Below are positions 52,170 through 61,138 of a DNA stretch of 64,000 nt, piece after piece (within the stretch, counting starts at the first letter, position 1; the number at the start of each line of letters is the position of its first letter). The notes under the pieces were generated by a model. It ran no database searches and was not told the origin of the DNA. It saw only the letters and a list, made by a program, of their open reading frames with translations. The translations under genes were made by a program, and so were the position numbers. The stretch is taken from assembly GCF_000012845.1 (NCBI RefSeq), contig NC_009615.1, positions 4,404,501 to 4,468,500 of the forward strand, given 5' to 3'. Source of the DNA: Parabacteroides distasonis ATCC 8503. Its GTDB lineage: Bacteria; Bacteroidota; Bacteroidia; Bacteroidales; Tannerellaceae.

Positions 52170-52793
52170 ATGTTAGCAGACTTGACAATTAAAGATTTTT
52201 TGGCGGAAACGGCGGGTAGTGCTCCCGTTCCCGGTGGTGGAAGTATATCTGCCTTGAATGGTGCTATAGCGGCAGCTTTGACAGAGATGGTGGCCCATCT
52301 GACTGTTGGCAAAAAGAAATATGCGGAAGTGGAAGGACAAATGAAGACGATCGCTACCGAGGCGGCTATGATCCGTGAACGTCTTACTGAATATATCGAT
52401 AAGGACAGCGAGGCTTATGATCGTGTATTCTCCGCTTTTAAGTTGCCGAAAGAAACGCCTGACGAACAGGTGATCCGTACGAATGCGATACAGAGCGCAA
52501 CGAAGGAGGCGGCTATTGTTCCGATGAGGGTGGCGGAGGAGATCGGTTCCGTAATGGAGACGATTATCTATGTGGCTCACAAAGGTAATCAGAATGCCGT
52601 CACGGATGCTTGCGTGGCGATGATGGCTGCCCGTACTTGTGTATTGGGGGCTTTATTGAATGTCCGAATTAACTTAACGTCCATCCAAGACGAGGTGTTC
52701 GTCGGAATGATGCGGAAGAAAGCGGATGAACTGGAGGCGAACGCTATCCGTGTAGAGCAAAAGTTATTGGATTGGGTGAAGACTAAATTATAG
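52170..52793 (+). CDS. Formiminotetrahydrofolate cyclodeaminase
   Basis: 207 residues from the ATG at 52170 (MLADLTIKDFLAETA); a TTG at 52143 is possible but less likely. Family motifs: APVPGGGSISALNGAIAAALTEMVAHLTVGKKKY and the helical bundle with GNQNAVTDACVAM. It converts 5-formimino-THF to methenyl-THF with release of ammonia. It completes the split FTCD pair. Confidence 0.93.
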   Translation: MLADLTIKDFLAETAGSAPVPGGGSISALNGAIAAALTEMVAHLTVGKKKYAEVEGQMKTIATEAAMIRERLTEYIDKDSEAYDRVFSAFKLPKETPDEQVIRTNAIQSATKEAAIVPMRVAEEIGSVMETIIYVAHKGNQNAVTDACVAMMAARTCVLGALLNVRINLTSIQDEVFVGMMRKKADELEANAIRVEQKLLDWVKTKL

Positions 52794-52796
52794 CAT

Positions 52797-54293
52797 ATGA
52801 GTAATGTTTATTATGTGGGTTCCGAGCCTCTCTCTTTTGAGGGAATCGAACGGATACTTACTCAAAATATGAAGTTGGAGCTTTCACCCGAGGTGAAGGA
52901 GCGCATCCAGCGTTGCCGGGATTACTTGGATCATAAGATCGAGCAACAGGAGGGGCCTTTGTATGGGATTACTACCGGTTTCGGGTCCTTATGTAATAAG
53001 AATATCTCTCCGGACGAATTGAGCACCTTGCAAGAGAACTTGGTGAAAAGTCATGCCTGTAGCGTAGGGGATGAGGTAAGTCCGGTGATCGTTCGTTTGA
53101 TGATGTTATTGAAAGCGCATGCCCTTTCGTTGGGGCATAGTGGCGTACAGGTGATCACCGTACAACGTATTCTGGATTTTTTCAATAATGACGTGCTTCC
53201 GATCGTGTATGATCGTGGCTCTTTAGGCGCTTCCGGTGATTTGGCGCCTCTGGCGAATTTGTTCCTGCCTCTGATCGGCGTGGGTGACGTTTATTATAAG
53301 GGCCGCAAACGGGAAGCAATCAGCGTATTGGACGAGTTCGCTTGGAAGCCTGTGAAGCTGAAAAGCAAGGAGGGGTTAGCTTTATTGAACGGTACGCAAT
53401 TTATGAGCGCCAATGGCGTATTCGCCTTGATGCGTGCGTTTAGCCTGTCCAAGAAAGCGGATCTGATCGCCGCTTTATCCTTGGAGGCTTTCGATGGGCG
53501 TATCGATCCTTTCATGGATTGTATCCAGCAGATGCGTCCGCATCCCGGACAAATCGAGACCGGGGCCGCTTTTCGACGGTTATTGGAGGGAAGTGAGTTA
53601 ATCGCCCGGAAAAAGGAACATGTTCAGGACCCGTATTCATTCCGTTGTATCCCTCAAGTGCATGGGGCTACGAAAGACGCTATCAATTATGTGGCGAATG
53701 TCCTGCTTACCGAAGTAAATTCCGTGACGGATAACCCGACGATCTTCCCGAAGGAGGATAAGATTATTTCCGGCGGTAATTTCCACGGTCAGCCCTTGGC
53801 GATTTCTTATGATTTCTTGGCGATTGCCTTGGCTGAGTTAGGAAATATATCGGAACGTCGTGTCGCTCAATTGATCATGGGTTTGCGGGGATTGCCTGAG
53901 TTCTTGGTCGCTAATCCCGGCCTAAACTCCGGTTTCATGATCCCTCAATATGCGGCTGCTAGTATGGTAAGCCAGAATAAGATGTATTGCTATGCGGCGA
54001 GCAGCGATTCTATCGTGTCCAGTAATGGGCAAGAGGATCATGTGAGTATGGGGGCGAATGCGGCGACGAAGTTGTTTAAGATCATGGACAATTTGGATCA
54101 TATCTTGGCGATCGAGTTGATGAATGCGGCACAAGGAATTGAGTTCCGTCGTCCGGCTAGGACTTCTCCGGTATTAGAGAAGTTCTTGAAGGATTACCGG
54201 AAAGAGGTGCCATTTATCGATGAGGATATTATTATGTACACGGAAATACATCGTACGGTGGCGTTTATCCGTAGGAAAGACTTTGTATATTAA
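52797..54293 (+). CDS. hutH: Histidine ammonia-lyase
   Basis: 498 residues. The MIO cofactor forms from ASG in GSLGASGDLAPLANL; GITTGFGSLCNK and NPTIFPKEDKIISGGNFHGQPLA are also typical. It deaminates histidine to urocanate, the first step of the pathway although encoded last. It starts 3 bp after the cyclodeaminase gene. A hairpin terminator follows. Confidence 0.97.
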   Translation: MSNVYYVGSEPLSFEGIERILTQNMKLELSPEVKERIQRCRDYLDHKIEQQEGPLYGITTGFGSLCNKNISPDELSTLQENLVKSHACSVGDEVSPVIVRLMMLLKAHALSLGHSGVQVITVQRILDFFNNDVLPIVYDRGSLGASGDLAPLANLFLPLIGVGDVYYKGRKREAISVLDEFAWKPVKLKSKEGLALLNGTQFMSANGVFALMRAFSLSKKADLIAALSLEAFDGRIDPFMDCIQQMRPHPGQIETGAAFRRLLEGSELIARKKEHVQDPYSFRCIPQVHGATKDAINYVANVLLTEVNSVTDNPTIFPKEDKIISGGNFHGQPLAISYDFLAIALAELGNISERRVAQLIMGLRGLPEFLVANPGLNSGFMIPQYAAASMVSQNKMYCYAASSDSIVSSNGQEDHVSMGANAATKLFKIMDNLDHILAIELMNAAQGIEFRRPARTSPVLEKFLKDYRKEVPFIDEDIIMYTEIHRTVAFIRRKDFVY

Positions 54294-54317
54294 TGAATAT
54301 CGTTAATAGAGGTTAGA

Positions 54318-54353
54318 AATCCAGCTGAATTTCCTATTCGGCTGGATTATTTT
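54318..54353 (+). terminator. Hairpin terminator after hutH
   Basis: Stem AATCCAGCTGAA / TTCGGCTGGATT (one G-U pair), short loop, then ATTTTG. It ends the hut operon. Confidence 0.75.
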
Positions 54354-54392
54354 GTATTTTCGCCGTCAATCTAAACACAATCGATCTACTTT

Positions 54393-55547
54393 ATGCAAAA
54401 TGTAACAAATCCTACCGTGAAAACACACGTAGTTTGGCTGGATGTCGTACGCTTGATAGCCATGTTTACTGTTGTTTGCTGTCATTGTACAGACCCGTTT
54501 AATTTCTATCCCGGAGATTCTCCGATTATTGGAGATATTAAGTTTTGGGGAGCTGCCTATGGGGCTTTTCTTCGTCCTTGTGTACCTCTGTTCGTTATGA
54601 TTACGGGAGCCTTGTTGCTACCGGTCCGGGAAGAGACTTCTATCTTCTATAAGAAAAGGATCTTGCGGGTGTTCTGGCCTTTCTTGATTTGGTCTGTTAT
54701 CTATAATTTATTCCCTTGGTTTACGGGACTGCTTGGTTTGAGGCCGGAACTTATTCTTGATTTCTTCCCTTATTCGGGAGAAGAGGTGACTCGTCAATCG
54801 TTGAGTGTGTCTTTAGGCTATATCGCCCAGATACCGTTCAATTTCTCATTGTTGGATGTACATATGTGGTATATCTATTTACTGATAGGTTTATATCTTT
54901 ATTTGCCGATCTTCTCCGCTTGGGTCGAGAAAGTTTCGGATAAGGCGAAATTATGGTTTCTGGCAGGTTGGGGAGTGACTTTGTTTATTCCTTATTATCG
55001 GGAATTCGTATCTCCTTACATTTGGGGTGGATGCTCATGGAATGAATTCAGTATGCTTTATTATTTCGCCGGGTTTAACGGTTACTTGCTATTGGGGCAT
55101 TATCTGCGGAATCATGATTGGTCGTTAGGAAAGATCGTTGGGATAGGCATTCCTATGTTTGTCGTAGGCTATGCCATTACTTTCTTCGGTTTCCGCTATA
55201 CGACCGCTTTGCCTGCTTACACGGAGGAACAGTTAGAGTTATTCTTCTATTATTGTTCTCCCAATGTGGTGATGATGACGATTCCTATCTTCTTGCTGGC
55301 GAAGAAGGTAAATGTTAAGTCGGATACGATTAAGCGAATGTTGGCGAACTTAACCATATGCGGTTTCGGTATCTATATGGTACATTATTTCTTTACGGGA
55401 CCCAGCGTGCTGTTGGCGAGAGCCTTGAATATCCCTTTGGGTTTACAGATTCCTGCCGCTTCTGTGGTAGCATTCGCTGTATCTTGGCTGATTGTGTTGG
55501 GTATCAGAAAGATTTGCGGTAAGAAAGCCAAGTATATTGTGGGCTGA
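54393..55547 (+). CDS. Acyltransferase-3 family membrane protein
   Basis: 384 residues with about 10 membrane segments. The family hallmark His is in FTVVCCHCTDP near the N-terminus and Arg/Trp in KKRILRVFWPFLIW. Acyltransferase-3 proteins O-acetylate or acylate exported glycans and cell-wall sugars. It is a single gene with its own leader and is not coupled to capsule genes. Target unknown. Confidence 0.9.
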   Translation: MQNVTNPTVKTHVVWLDVVRLIAMFTVVCCHCTDPFNFYPGDSPIIGDIKFWGAAYGAFLRPCVPLFVMITGALLLPVREETSIFYKKRILRVFWPFLIWSVIYNLFPWFTGLLGLRPELILDFFPYSGEEVTRQSLSVSLGYIAQIPFNFSLLDVHMWYIYLLIGLYLYLPIFSAWVEKVSDKAKLWFLAGWGVTLFIPYYREFVSPYIWGGCSWNEFSMLYYFAGFNGYLLLGHYLRNHDWSLGKIVGIGIPMFVVGYAITFFGFRYTTALPAYTEEQLELFFYYCSPNVVMMTIPIFLLAKKVNVKSDTIKRMLANLTICGFGIYMVHYFFTGPSVLLARALNIPLGLQIPAASVVAFAVSWLIVLGIRKICGKKAKYIVG

Positions 55548-55659
55548 ATTTATACGTACGTTCGCATAAGCTGATACGTATATAGGCGTAGGCCCATGCG
55601 AGCGTACGTGTAGGACGATACGTATATACGTGCGAGGCCACACGTATATACGTATAAAT
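55548..55659. repeat. Palindrome-rich element between convergent genes
   Basis: The stretch is bounded by an 11-bp inverted repeat (ATTTATACGTA at 55548 and its complement at 55649-55659). Inside lies a 13-bp-arm hairpin ACGTATATACGTG / CACGTATATACGT (55620-55653) and repeated GATACGTATATA words. It can form large secondary structure in both transcripts and may serve as bidirectional terminator. Confidence 0.7.
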
Positions 55660-55664
55660 CATCT

Positions 55665-56774
55665 TTATTTCTTGGTTACAATCACTCGCTCTGTCGGAGC
55701 CAGATGCTCGTTGCGATAGTCTATCTGCTTGACTACATTCTCGGCCAATTCTTGGAATGCCTTACCTGTGATTGAGTCCGGGTTCAACGCTACCGGCTTT
55801 CCTTGATCTCCTCCTTCGCAGATACTTTGTACGATAGGAATCTGTCCCAGTAACGGCACGTTCAGTTCTTCAGCTAGGCGTTTACAACCTTCCTTTCCGA
55901 ATATATAATATTTGTTTTCCGGTAATTCCGCTGGGGTAAACCAAGCCATATTCTCGATTAACCCTAAAACAGGGACATTAACCTTGTCTCCGGTGAACAT
56001 GCTGATACCCTTACGAGCGTCCGCTAAAGCAACCTCTTGCGGCGTACTTACCACCACGGCTCCGGTTATCGCTAGTGTTTGTACCATTGTCAAATGGATA
56101 TCACTCGTTCCGGGAGGTAAATCGATTAAGAAATAATCAAGCTCACCCCAGTTGGCGTCGCCGATCAATTGCTTCAATGCGTTGCTAGCCATTGCTCCAC
56201 GCCATAGGACTGCGTCGTTTTTATTAACGAAGAAGCCGATGGATAACATCTTGACACCATAATTTTCGGCCGGCTTGATCAGTTCCCTGCCCTCTACCTC
56301 TTCCATATAAGGGCGAGCCTCTTCTAGGTTGAACATCTTGGGTTGGGACGGCCCGAATATATCGGCATCCAGCAACCCTACCTTATATCCTTGTAAAGCC
56401 AGTGCGACAGCCAGATTAGCGGCAACGGTACTTTTACCAACTCCTCCTTTACCGGAAGATACGGCGATAATATTTTTTACTTGCGGTAATAATTTATCCG
56501 GTTCCGGGCGAGCTAACTGACGGGCTTTTACCGTGATGTTCCCCTTGATATTCACCTCCGGGCTTACATAGGTTAAGATAGCTGTCTCTGCGGCTTTTAC
56601 TACGGAGCGGATAAACGGATCATTCGGCTTCTCGAATAATAACGAGAAGGTGACATTCATACCATCGATACGAATGTTGTCTTCTACGAGGCCCATGGAA
56701 ACGATGTCCTTTCCCGTACCCGGGTAACGAACGTTCTTCAACGCCTCAATAATCAGATTCGGATAGATTGTCAT
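55665..56774 (-). CDS. Mrp/ApbC-family Fe-S cluster carrier ATPase
   Basis: 369 residues. A short N-terminal MIP18/DUF59-like domain (1-95) precedes the P-loop ATPase with the deviant Walker A SSGKGGVGKSTVAANLA, LLDADIFGPSQPKMF and IDLPPGTSDIHLTM. The CxxC that many Mrp proteins carry near MxWF is absent (MAWFTPAELPENKYYIFG), a common state in Bacteroidetes. It delivers Fe-S clusters to target enzymes. Same strand as trmB, 27 bp downstream. Confidence 0.93.
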   Translation of the reverse strand: MTIYPNLIIEALKNVRYPGTGKDIVSMGLVEDNIRIDGMNVTFSLLFEKPNDPFIRSVVKAAETAILTYVSPEVNIKGNITVKARQLARPEPDKLLPQVKNIIAVSSGKGGVGKSTVAANLAVALALQGYKVGLLDADIFGPSQPKMFNLEEARPYMEEVEGRELIKPAENYGVKMLSIGFFVNKNDAVLWRGAMASNALKQLIGDANWGELDYFLIDLPPGTSDIHLTMVQTLAITGAVVVSTPQEVALADARKGISMFTGDKVNVPVLGLIENMAWFTPAELPENKYYIFGKEGCKRLAEELNVPLLGQIPIVQSICEGGDQGKPVALNPDSITGKAFQELAENVVKQIDYRNEHLAPTERVIVTKK

Positions 56775-56801
56775 ATCTGTTGATTTTTTTAAGTCATTCT
56801 T

Positions 56802-57560
56802 TTATTTACCAGAAGCCAAAGCGCTTCGTTTACTGCGATTAAAGCTACGATAAGGATCTAACTCTATTTCTACGTCAGGTTCCACCAATCGCTCTCTTTC
56901 CTCACAAACAAATTTGATGTATTTGATGTTTAAGCCACGATCCAGCCATTGTTGCTCGTAATAGGTCTTGATGGATAAGATCTCATCCGCCAGATTGGAA
57001 TGATATAGGTCGTCTGTACTGAACAATACGGGATAATGGTTCGTTTTTACCATCTCGCACGTATAGGTATACATGAAGTTACTGTCCGTTTTTAAATGGA
57101 TAATACCATCTCCAGAAAGGATTTCCCGATACATTTTCATAAAACGGGTTCCGGTCAGACGCTTGTTGACCTTTTTCATTTGAGGGTCTGGAAATGTGAT
57201 CCAGATCTCGGCAACTTCGCCCGGGGCGAAGAAATAGGAAATCAATTCGATACTCGTACGTAGGAAAGCCACGTTACTCATCCCGGCTTCCAGCGATTCT
57301 TTCGCTCCGGTCCACATACGTGCTCCCTTGATATCGACACCAATAAAATTCTTATTTGGGAAAAGCTTTCCCAAACCTACGGTATATTCTCCTTTTCCAC
57401 ATCCCAATTCCAAAACAATAGGATGGTCGTTCTTGAAAAAACGTTCATGCCACTGTCCTTTCATGTCAAACCCTTTTTCTTGTAGGGCGGCGAAAGGGTA
57501 TTGGAATACGTGCGGATAGCCCGCCATATCGTCAAACTTAGCTAATTTATTCTTTCCCAT
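56802..57560 (-). CDS. trmB: tRNA (guanine-N7-)-methyltransferase
   Basis: 252 residues. The AdoMet site [31 protein letters not shown] and the TrmB motif [16 protein letters not shown] / [12 protein letters not shown] are clear. It methylates G46 in the tRNA variable loop. First gene of a two-gene unit with mrp. Confidence 0.95.
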   Translation of the reverse strand: MGKNKLAKFDDMAGYPHVFQYPFAALQEKGFDMKGQWHERFFKNDHPIVLELGCGKGEYTVGLGKLFPNKNFIGVDIKGARMWTGAKESLEAGMSNVAFLRTSIELISYFFAPGEVAEIWITFPDPQMKKVNKRLTGTRFMKMYREILSGDGIIHLKTDSNFMYTYTCEMVKTNHYPVLFSTDDLYHSNLADEILSIKTYYEQQWLDRGLNIKYIKFVCEERERLVEPDVEIELDPYRSFNRSKRSALASGK

Positions 57561-57705
57561 GTCGCGAAGATAATACTTAAAAAAATGCTTTTTACGTTTT
57601 TTCTACTGTTTTAGATAGGGGTTTTTATACGTTGGCGAGTCTTTTGAACATATAGGCTGTCAGAAGTTTTATTTGAAAGTGGAGTTGTAACGAATCAAAA
57701 AGGAT

Positions 57706-59604
57706 ATGTTGAGAGAATTTTTTAGACGCCCGATATTTAAGAATCCGAGGTTTGTCGGATTTGTTTGGTTTGCGACGGCCCTTGTCGCTTGCTTATTGAA
57801 ATTACCCGTGGGTAGGACTTATAATAACTTTATGATTTATAGGGCTTCCTTTTTCCATGCGTTAGAGTTGAAAGACCTTTATATATATTATCCGAATGAA
57901 TACCACGACCGGTTTTTATACGGGATCCCTTTTACGGCTATAATAGCGCCTTTCTCCCTCTTCTCTCCTTATATCGGGATGTTGCTATGGTGTCTCGCGA
58001 ATAGCTTGCTGCTTTATATGGCTATCCGTAAACTCGGATTGGCGGATTGGAAACAGGCGTTTGTCATTTGGGTATGCTTGAATGAGTTGTTTACGTGTGT
58101 TCTTATGCAGCAATTTAACATAGCCATAGCCGGCATGATTTTATTCTCGTTTATTTTTATTGAGCGGAAACAGGAGTTTTGGGCGGCGCTAATGATCGTC
58201 TTGGGTACGATGACTAAGATTTATGGCATTGTCGGTCTTGCTTTCCTGTTATTCTCAAAACGCCGGATCGCCTTTTTGAAAGGACTTATTTTCTGGGGCA
58301 TAGTCTTGTATGTTCTTCCGATGTTATATACGTCTCCTCAATATGTGGCAAGTCAATACGTGAAATGGTATGAGGTACTTCTCGATAAGAATGTAGAGAA
58401 TTTATTTACTCCTTATACAAATATCTCTTTGTTGGGGATGGTTCGTAAGATTTCGGGAGTCAATACGTATAGTGATCTCTGGTTGGTTATCCCCGGGCTA
58501 CTTTTATTTATTGCTCCTTATTTTAGGATAAATCAATATGATAACAGGCGGTTCCGCATGCATTTTCTTTGCTCTACTCTTTTGTTCATGGTCCTTTTTA
58601 GCTCCGGAACAGAGAATAGCGGATATTTGGGAGCCATGATAGCCGTCTGCCTTTGGTATATAGGTACGCCTACCCGTAAGACGACTCCTGGCTTGAATAC
58701 GGTACTATTCGTTTTCTGTTTTATTCTGACATCCCTTTCCCCTACAGATATATTTCCCTGTTATATCCGGAAAATGTATGTTATTCCTTATGCGTTGAAA
58801 GCACTTCCTTGTGTGTTGATCTGGTTTAAGATCGTATGGGAGCAATTGACATTGGATTTTTCAGAGCCGCTTCATCGGCCGAAGACTCTCCCGGGTAAAG
58901 AGGAGGCGATCGACCTTATCTTGCCTTGTTATAACCCACAAGAAGGCTGGGAACGTCTGATGATCGAGAAACATGCGGAATTGGTAAAGATGCTTAAAGG
59001 CCGCTCATTCCGTTTTATCGTCGTGAATGACGCTTCGAAGAGAGGATTTACGAAGGATGCGGTGGGACGTCTTCTGGAGGCTCTCCCTGATACGATGATC
59101 GTAAGTTATGATACGAATAAGGGAAAAGGAGCCGCTGTTAGGGCTGGCTTGTCTCATTCCACCTCATCTATTACTTTATATACGGACTATGATTTCCCGT
59201 ATGAGACGGATTCTATCTGCCGGATGGTAGAATGGTTGGAATCGGGATATGATGTCGTTATCGCCGTGCGGAATCATACTTATTATACCCATTTAAGTAC
59301 TCGAAGAAAGATTATGAGTTATGCTTCCCGTATATTGAATTTTACGCTTCTAGGATTAACGCATACGGATGCTCAAGGAGGTTTGAAAGGTTTTAACCAG
59401 CGGGGAAAATCGTTCTTGGCCTCAACTCAGGTGAATCGCTTTTTATTTGATACGGAGTTTATTTATAAGGCTTCGCAGGAGTCGGATGTACTTATTAAAG
59501 ACATGCCCGCTGATTTGCGGGATAACGTTCATCTTCCCAATATGCGTCGTGGAGTCCTTGCGGAAGAATTAAAGAACTTATTTTTAATCGCTTGGAGAGG
59601 GTAG
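57706..59604 (+). CDS. GT87-type membrane glycosyltransferase fused to a GT2 domain
   Basis: 632 residues. The first 390 carry 9-10 membrane segments with a DUF2029/GT87-type layout (AFVIWVCLNELFTCVLMQQFNIAIAGMILFSF). Residues about 400-632 are a soluble GT2 domain of the DPM1 type: IDLILPCYNPQEGWERL, FIVVNDASKRG, NKGKGAAVRAGL, YTDYDFPYE, LLGLTHTDAQGGLKGFN. One chain could make a polyprenyl-phosphate sugar and also use it. It is single and has a terminator downstream. Acceptor unknown. Confidence 0.85.
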   Translation: MLREFFRRPIFKNPRFVGFVWFATALVACLLKLPVGRTYNNFMIYRASFFHALELKDLYIYYPNEYHDRFLYGIPFTAIIAPFSLFSPYIGMLLWCLANSLLLYMAIRKLGLADWKQAFVIWVCLNELFTCVLMQQFNIAIAGMILFSFIFIERKQEFWAALMIVLGTMTKIYGIVGLAFLLFSKRRIAFLKGLIFWGIVLYVLPMLYTSPQYVASQYVKWYEVLLDKNVENLFTPYTNISLLGMVRKISGVNTYSDLWLVIPGLLLFIAPYFRINQYDNRRFRMHFLCSTLLFMVLFSSGTENSGYLGAMIAVCLWYIGTPTRKTTPGLNTVLFVFCFILTSLSPTDIFPCYIRKMYVIPYALKALPCVLIWFKIVWEQLTLDFSEPLHRPKTLPGKEEAIDLILPCYNPQEGWERLMIEKHAELVKMLKGRSFRFIVVNDASKRGFTKDAVGRLLEALPDTMIVSYDTNKGKGAAVRAGLSHSTSSITLYTDYDFPYETDSICRMVEWLESGYDVVIAVRNHTYYTHLSTRRKIMSYASRILNFTLLGLTHTDAQGGLKGFNQRGKSFLASTQVNRFLFDTEFIYKASQESDVLIKDMPADLRDNVHLPNMRRGVLAEELKNLFLIAWRG

Positions 59605-59673
59605 GAGGATTACAGGGTTGTTAATAACCCTGTTGAAAACCCTGTGAATAACGGAAAAAGAACAAAAGAAAAA

Positions 59674-59699
59674 AGAGATACCTATTAATAGGTATCTCT
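59674..59699. terminator. Bidirectional terminator between the GT gene and the tRNA-Asn cluster
   Basis: A 26-bp perfect palindrome (arms AGAGATACCTATT) with an A-rich left flank and CTTTTTG on the right; it fits termination of the minus-strand tRNA transcript and of the convergent plus-strand gene. Confidence 0.8.
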
Positions 59700-59706
59700 C
59701 TTTTTG

Positions 59707-59780
59707 CTCTTCCTCTTGGACTTGAACCAAGGACCCTCTGATTAACAGTCAGATGCTCTAACCAACTGAGCTAAGGAAGA
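59707..59780 (-). tRNA. tRNA-Asn (GTT), third in transcription order
   Basis: 74 nt. Acceptor TCTTCCT pairs with AGGAAGA, discriminator G; anticodon stem TCTGA/TCAGA with loop CTGTTAA gives anticodon GTT. The D-arm GCTCAGTTGGTTAGAGC and T-arm GGTTCAAGTCC are standard. CCA is not encoded. Confidence 0.95.
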
Positions 59781-59823
59781 ATCAGTTTTTAACTTTTTAA
59801 TCTCTATATGAAAACTCTTTTCG

Positions 59824-59897
59824 CTCTTCTTCTTGGACTTGAACCAAGGACCCTCTGATTAACAGTCAGATGCTCTAACCAACTGAGCTAAAGAAGA
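59824..59897 (-). tRNA. tRNA-Asn (GTT), second in transcription order
   Basis: 74 nt, identical to its neighbours except for a compensated acceptor pair: TCTTCTT pairs with AAGAAGA, so a C-G pair has become T-A. Anticodon GTT, no encoded CCA. Confidence 0.95.
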
Positions 59898-59928
59898 ATG
59901 TTTTTCAGTCTTTCCCAATGTCTTTTCG

Positions 59929-60002
59929 CTCTTCCTCTTGGACTTGAACCAAGGACCCTCTGATTAACAGTCAGATGCTCTAACCAACTGAGCTAAGGAA
60001 GA
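59929..60002 (-). tRNA. tRNA-Asn (GTT), first in transcription order
   Basis: 74 nt, identical in sequence to the copy at 59707. It is closest to the promoter side. Spacers between copies are 31-43 bp, so all three are probably cut from one transcript. Confidence 0.95.
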
Positions 60003-60085
60003 ATTTTTTGCTCTTTCAAAGGTTATTCCGTAACCCCTTTCTGAAATTGCACTGCAAAAGTACGGGGTATTTTCGAAATATGCAA

Positions 60086-60093
60086 TATCTTTG
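60086..60093 (+). promoter_or_regulatory. Likely -7 element of the PfkB-family kinase gene
   Basis: TATCTTTG matches TAnnTTTG and lies 19 bp before the ATG at 60113, giving a very short leader. It also argues against the longer reading from 60008. Confidence 0.55.
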
Positions 60094-60112
60094 CGAAAAA
60101 AATTACGAAAAA

Positions 60113-61090
60113 ATGAATACAATAGGTTTAGGAAACGCTTTGGTTGACGTTTTATTGAGGCTTGAAAATGATGATGTCCTATCGGAAATCGGTATACAGA
60201 AAGGAGCTATGGATATGATTAACAGGGAACAAATGATCGCTATCCGTACAACTTTAGCTGGCTTGCCACGTACGCAAACCCCGGGAGGATCTGTCTGCAA
60301 CACGATGCGTTCGATGTCTTCTTTAGGGGCGAATTCCGGTTTTATCGGTAAGATCGGGGATGATTCGATCGGCGGATTTTATGAGGATGCGTTGGAAAAA
60401 GCGGGTGTCACTTCCTATTTTATCAAGACGGATGGACTTACAGGTAGCTGTACGGTGATGATTTCTCCGGATGGGGAACGTACGATGGGAACTTTCCTTG
60501 GCCCGGCCCCGACAATAACCCCGGATGAGATCACCGAGGAGATGCTAAGTAAATATCAATGTATTTATATAGAAGGTTACTTGCTCGTAAACGAGCCGTT
60601 GGTTCGTTCTACGATGGAGAAGGCTAAAAAGTTGGGCTTGAAAGTAGCGCTGGATTTGTCGAACTTCAATATCGTGAATGCTTTTAAAGGAATGCTGGAG
60701 GATATCATTCCTAAATATGTGGATATTTTGTTCTCTAATGAGAGTGAGGCTGAGGCTTTTACCGGGCAAAAGGCTGCTGAGGCCGTACATACCTTGTCTG
60801 ACTTGGTAGAGGTCTCATTGGTCACTTTAGGAAAGGAAGGTGCCTTGATCGGTAGTCATGGTCAATTTTATTCTGTCCCGGCTGAGGGGGGTAAGCCTGT
60901 TGATACGACTGGAGCCGGTGATAACTTCGCTGCCGGATTCTTATACGGTCAATCCATAGGAGCGTCTTTGGTACAATCCGCACGCATCGGATCGATGCTG
61001 GCGGGCTATGTGATCGACGTGGTTGGCCCGGAGATTCCGTATGATAAATGGGAACAAATAAAGTTAAAAGTAAAAGGGATATTGGCTTAA
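60113..61090 (+). CDS. PfkB-family sugar/nucleoside kinase (adenosine-kinase-like)
   Basis: 325 residues from the ATG at 60113 (MNTIGLGNALVDVLLRL). PfkB motif 1 is TPGGSVCNTMRSMSSLGANSGFIGKIGDD, and motif 2 with the catalytic Asp is DTTGAGDNFAAGFLYG. The closest known types are adenosine kinase and ribokinase-like enzymes. Sequence alone does not fix the substrate. It lies 48 bp before the S41 protease gene, so co-transcription is possible. Confidence 0.9.
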   Translation: MNTIGLGNALVDVLLRLENDDVLSEIGIQKGAMDMINREQMIAIRTTLAGLPRTQTPGGSVCNTMRSMSSLGANSGFIGKIGDDSIGGFYEDALEKAGVTSYFIKTDGLTGSCTVMISPDGERTMGTFLGPAPTITPDEITEEMLSKYQCIYIEGYLLVNEPLVRSTMEKAKKLGLKVALDLSNFNIVNAFKGMLEDIIPKYVDILFSNESEAEAFTGQKAAEAVHTLSDLVEVSLVTLGKEGALIGSHGQFYSVPAEGGKPVDTTGAGDNFAAGFLYGQSIGASLVQSARIGSMLAGYVIDVVGPEIPYDKWEQIKLKVKGILA

Positions 61091-61138
61091 GCGGCATATT
61101 ATTCCTTACATTTATGCCATTAATTAACTAAATATTGT

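Noticed and set aside
60008..60112. N-terminal extension of the PfkB-family kinase
   Set aside because: It runs over the promoter element at 60086 and into the tRNA leader; the family start is MNTIGLGNALVD.
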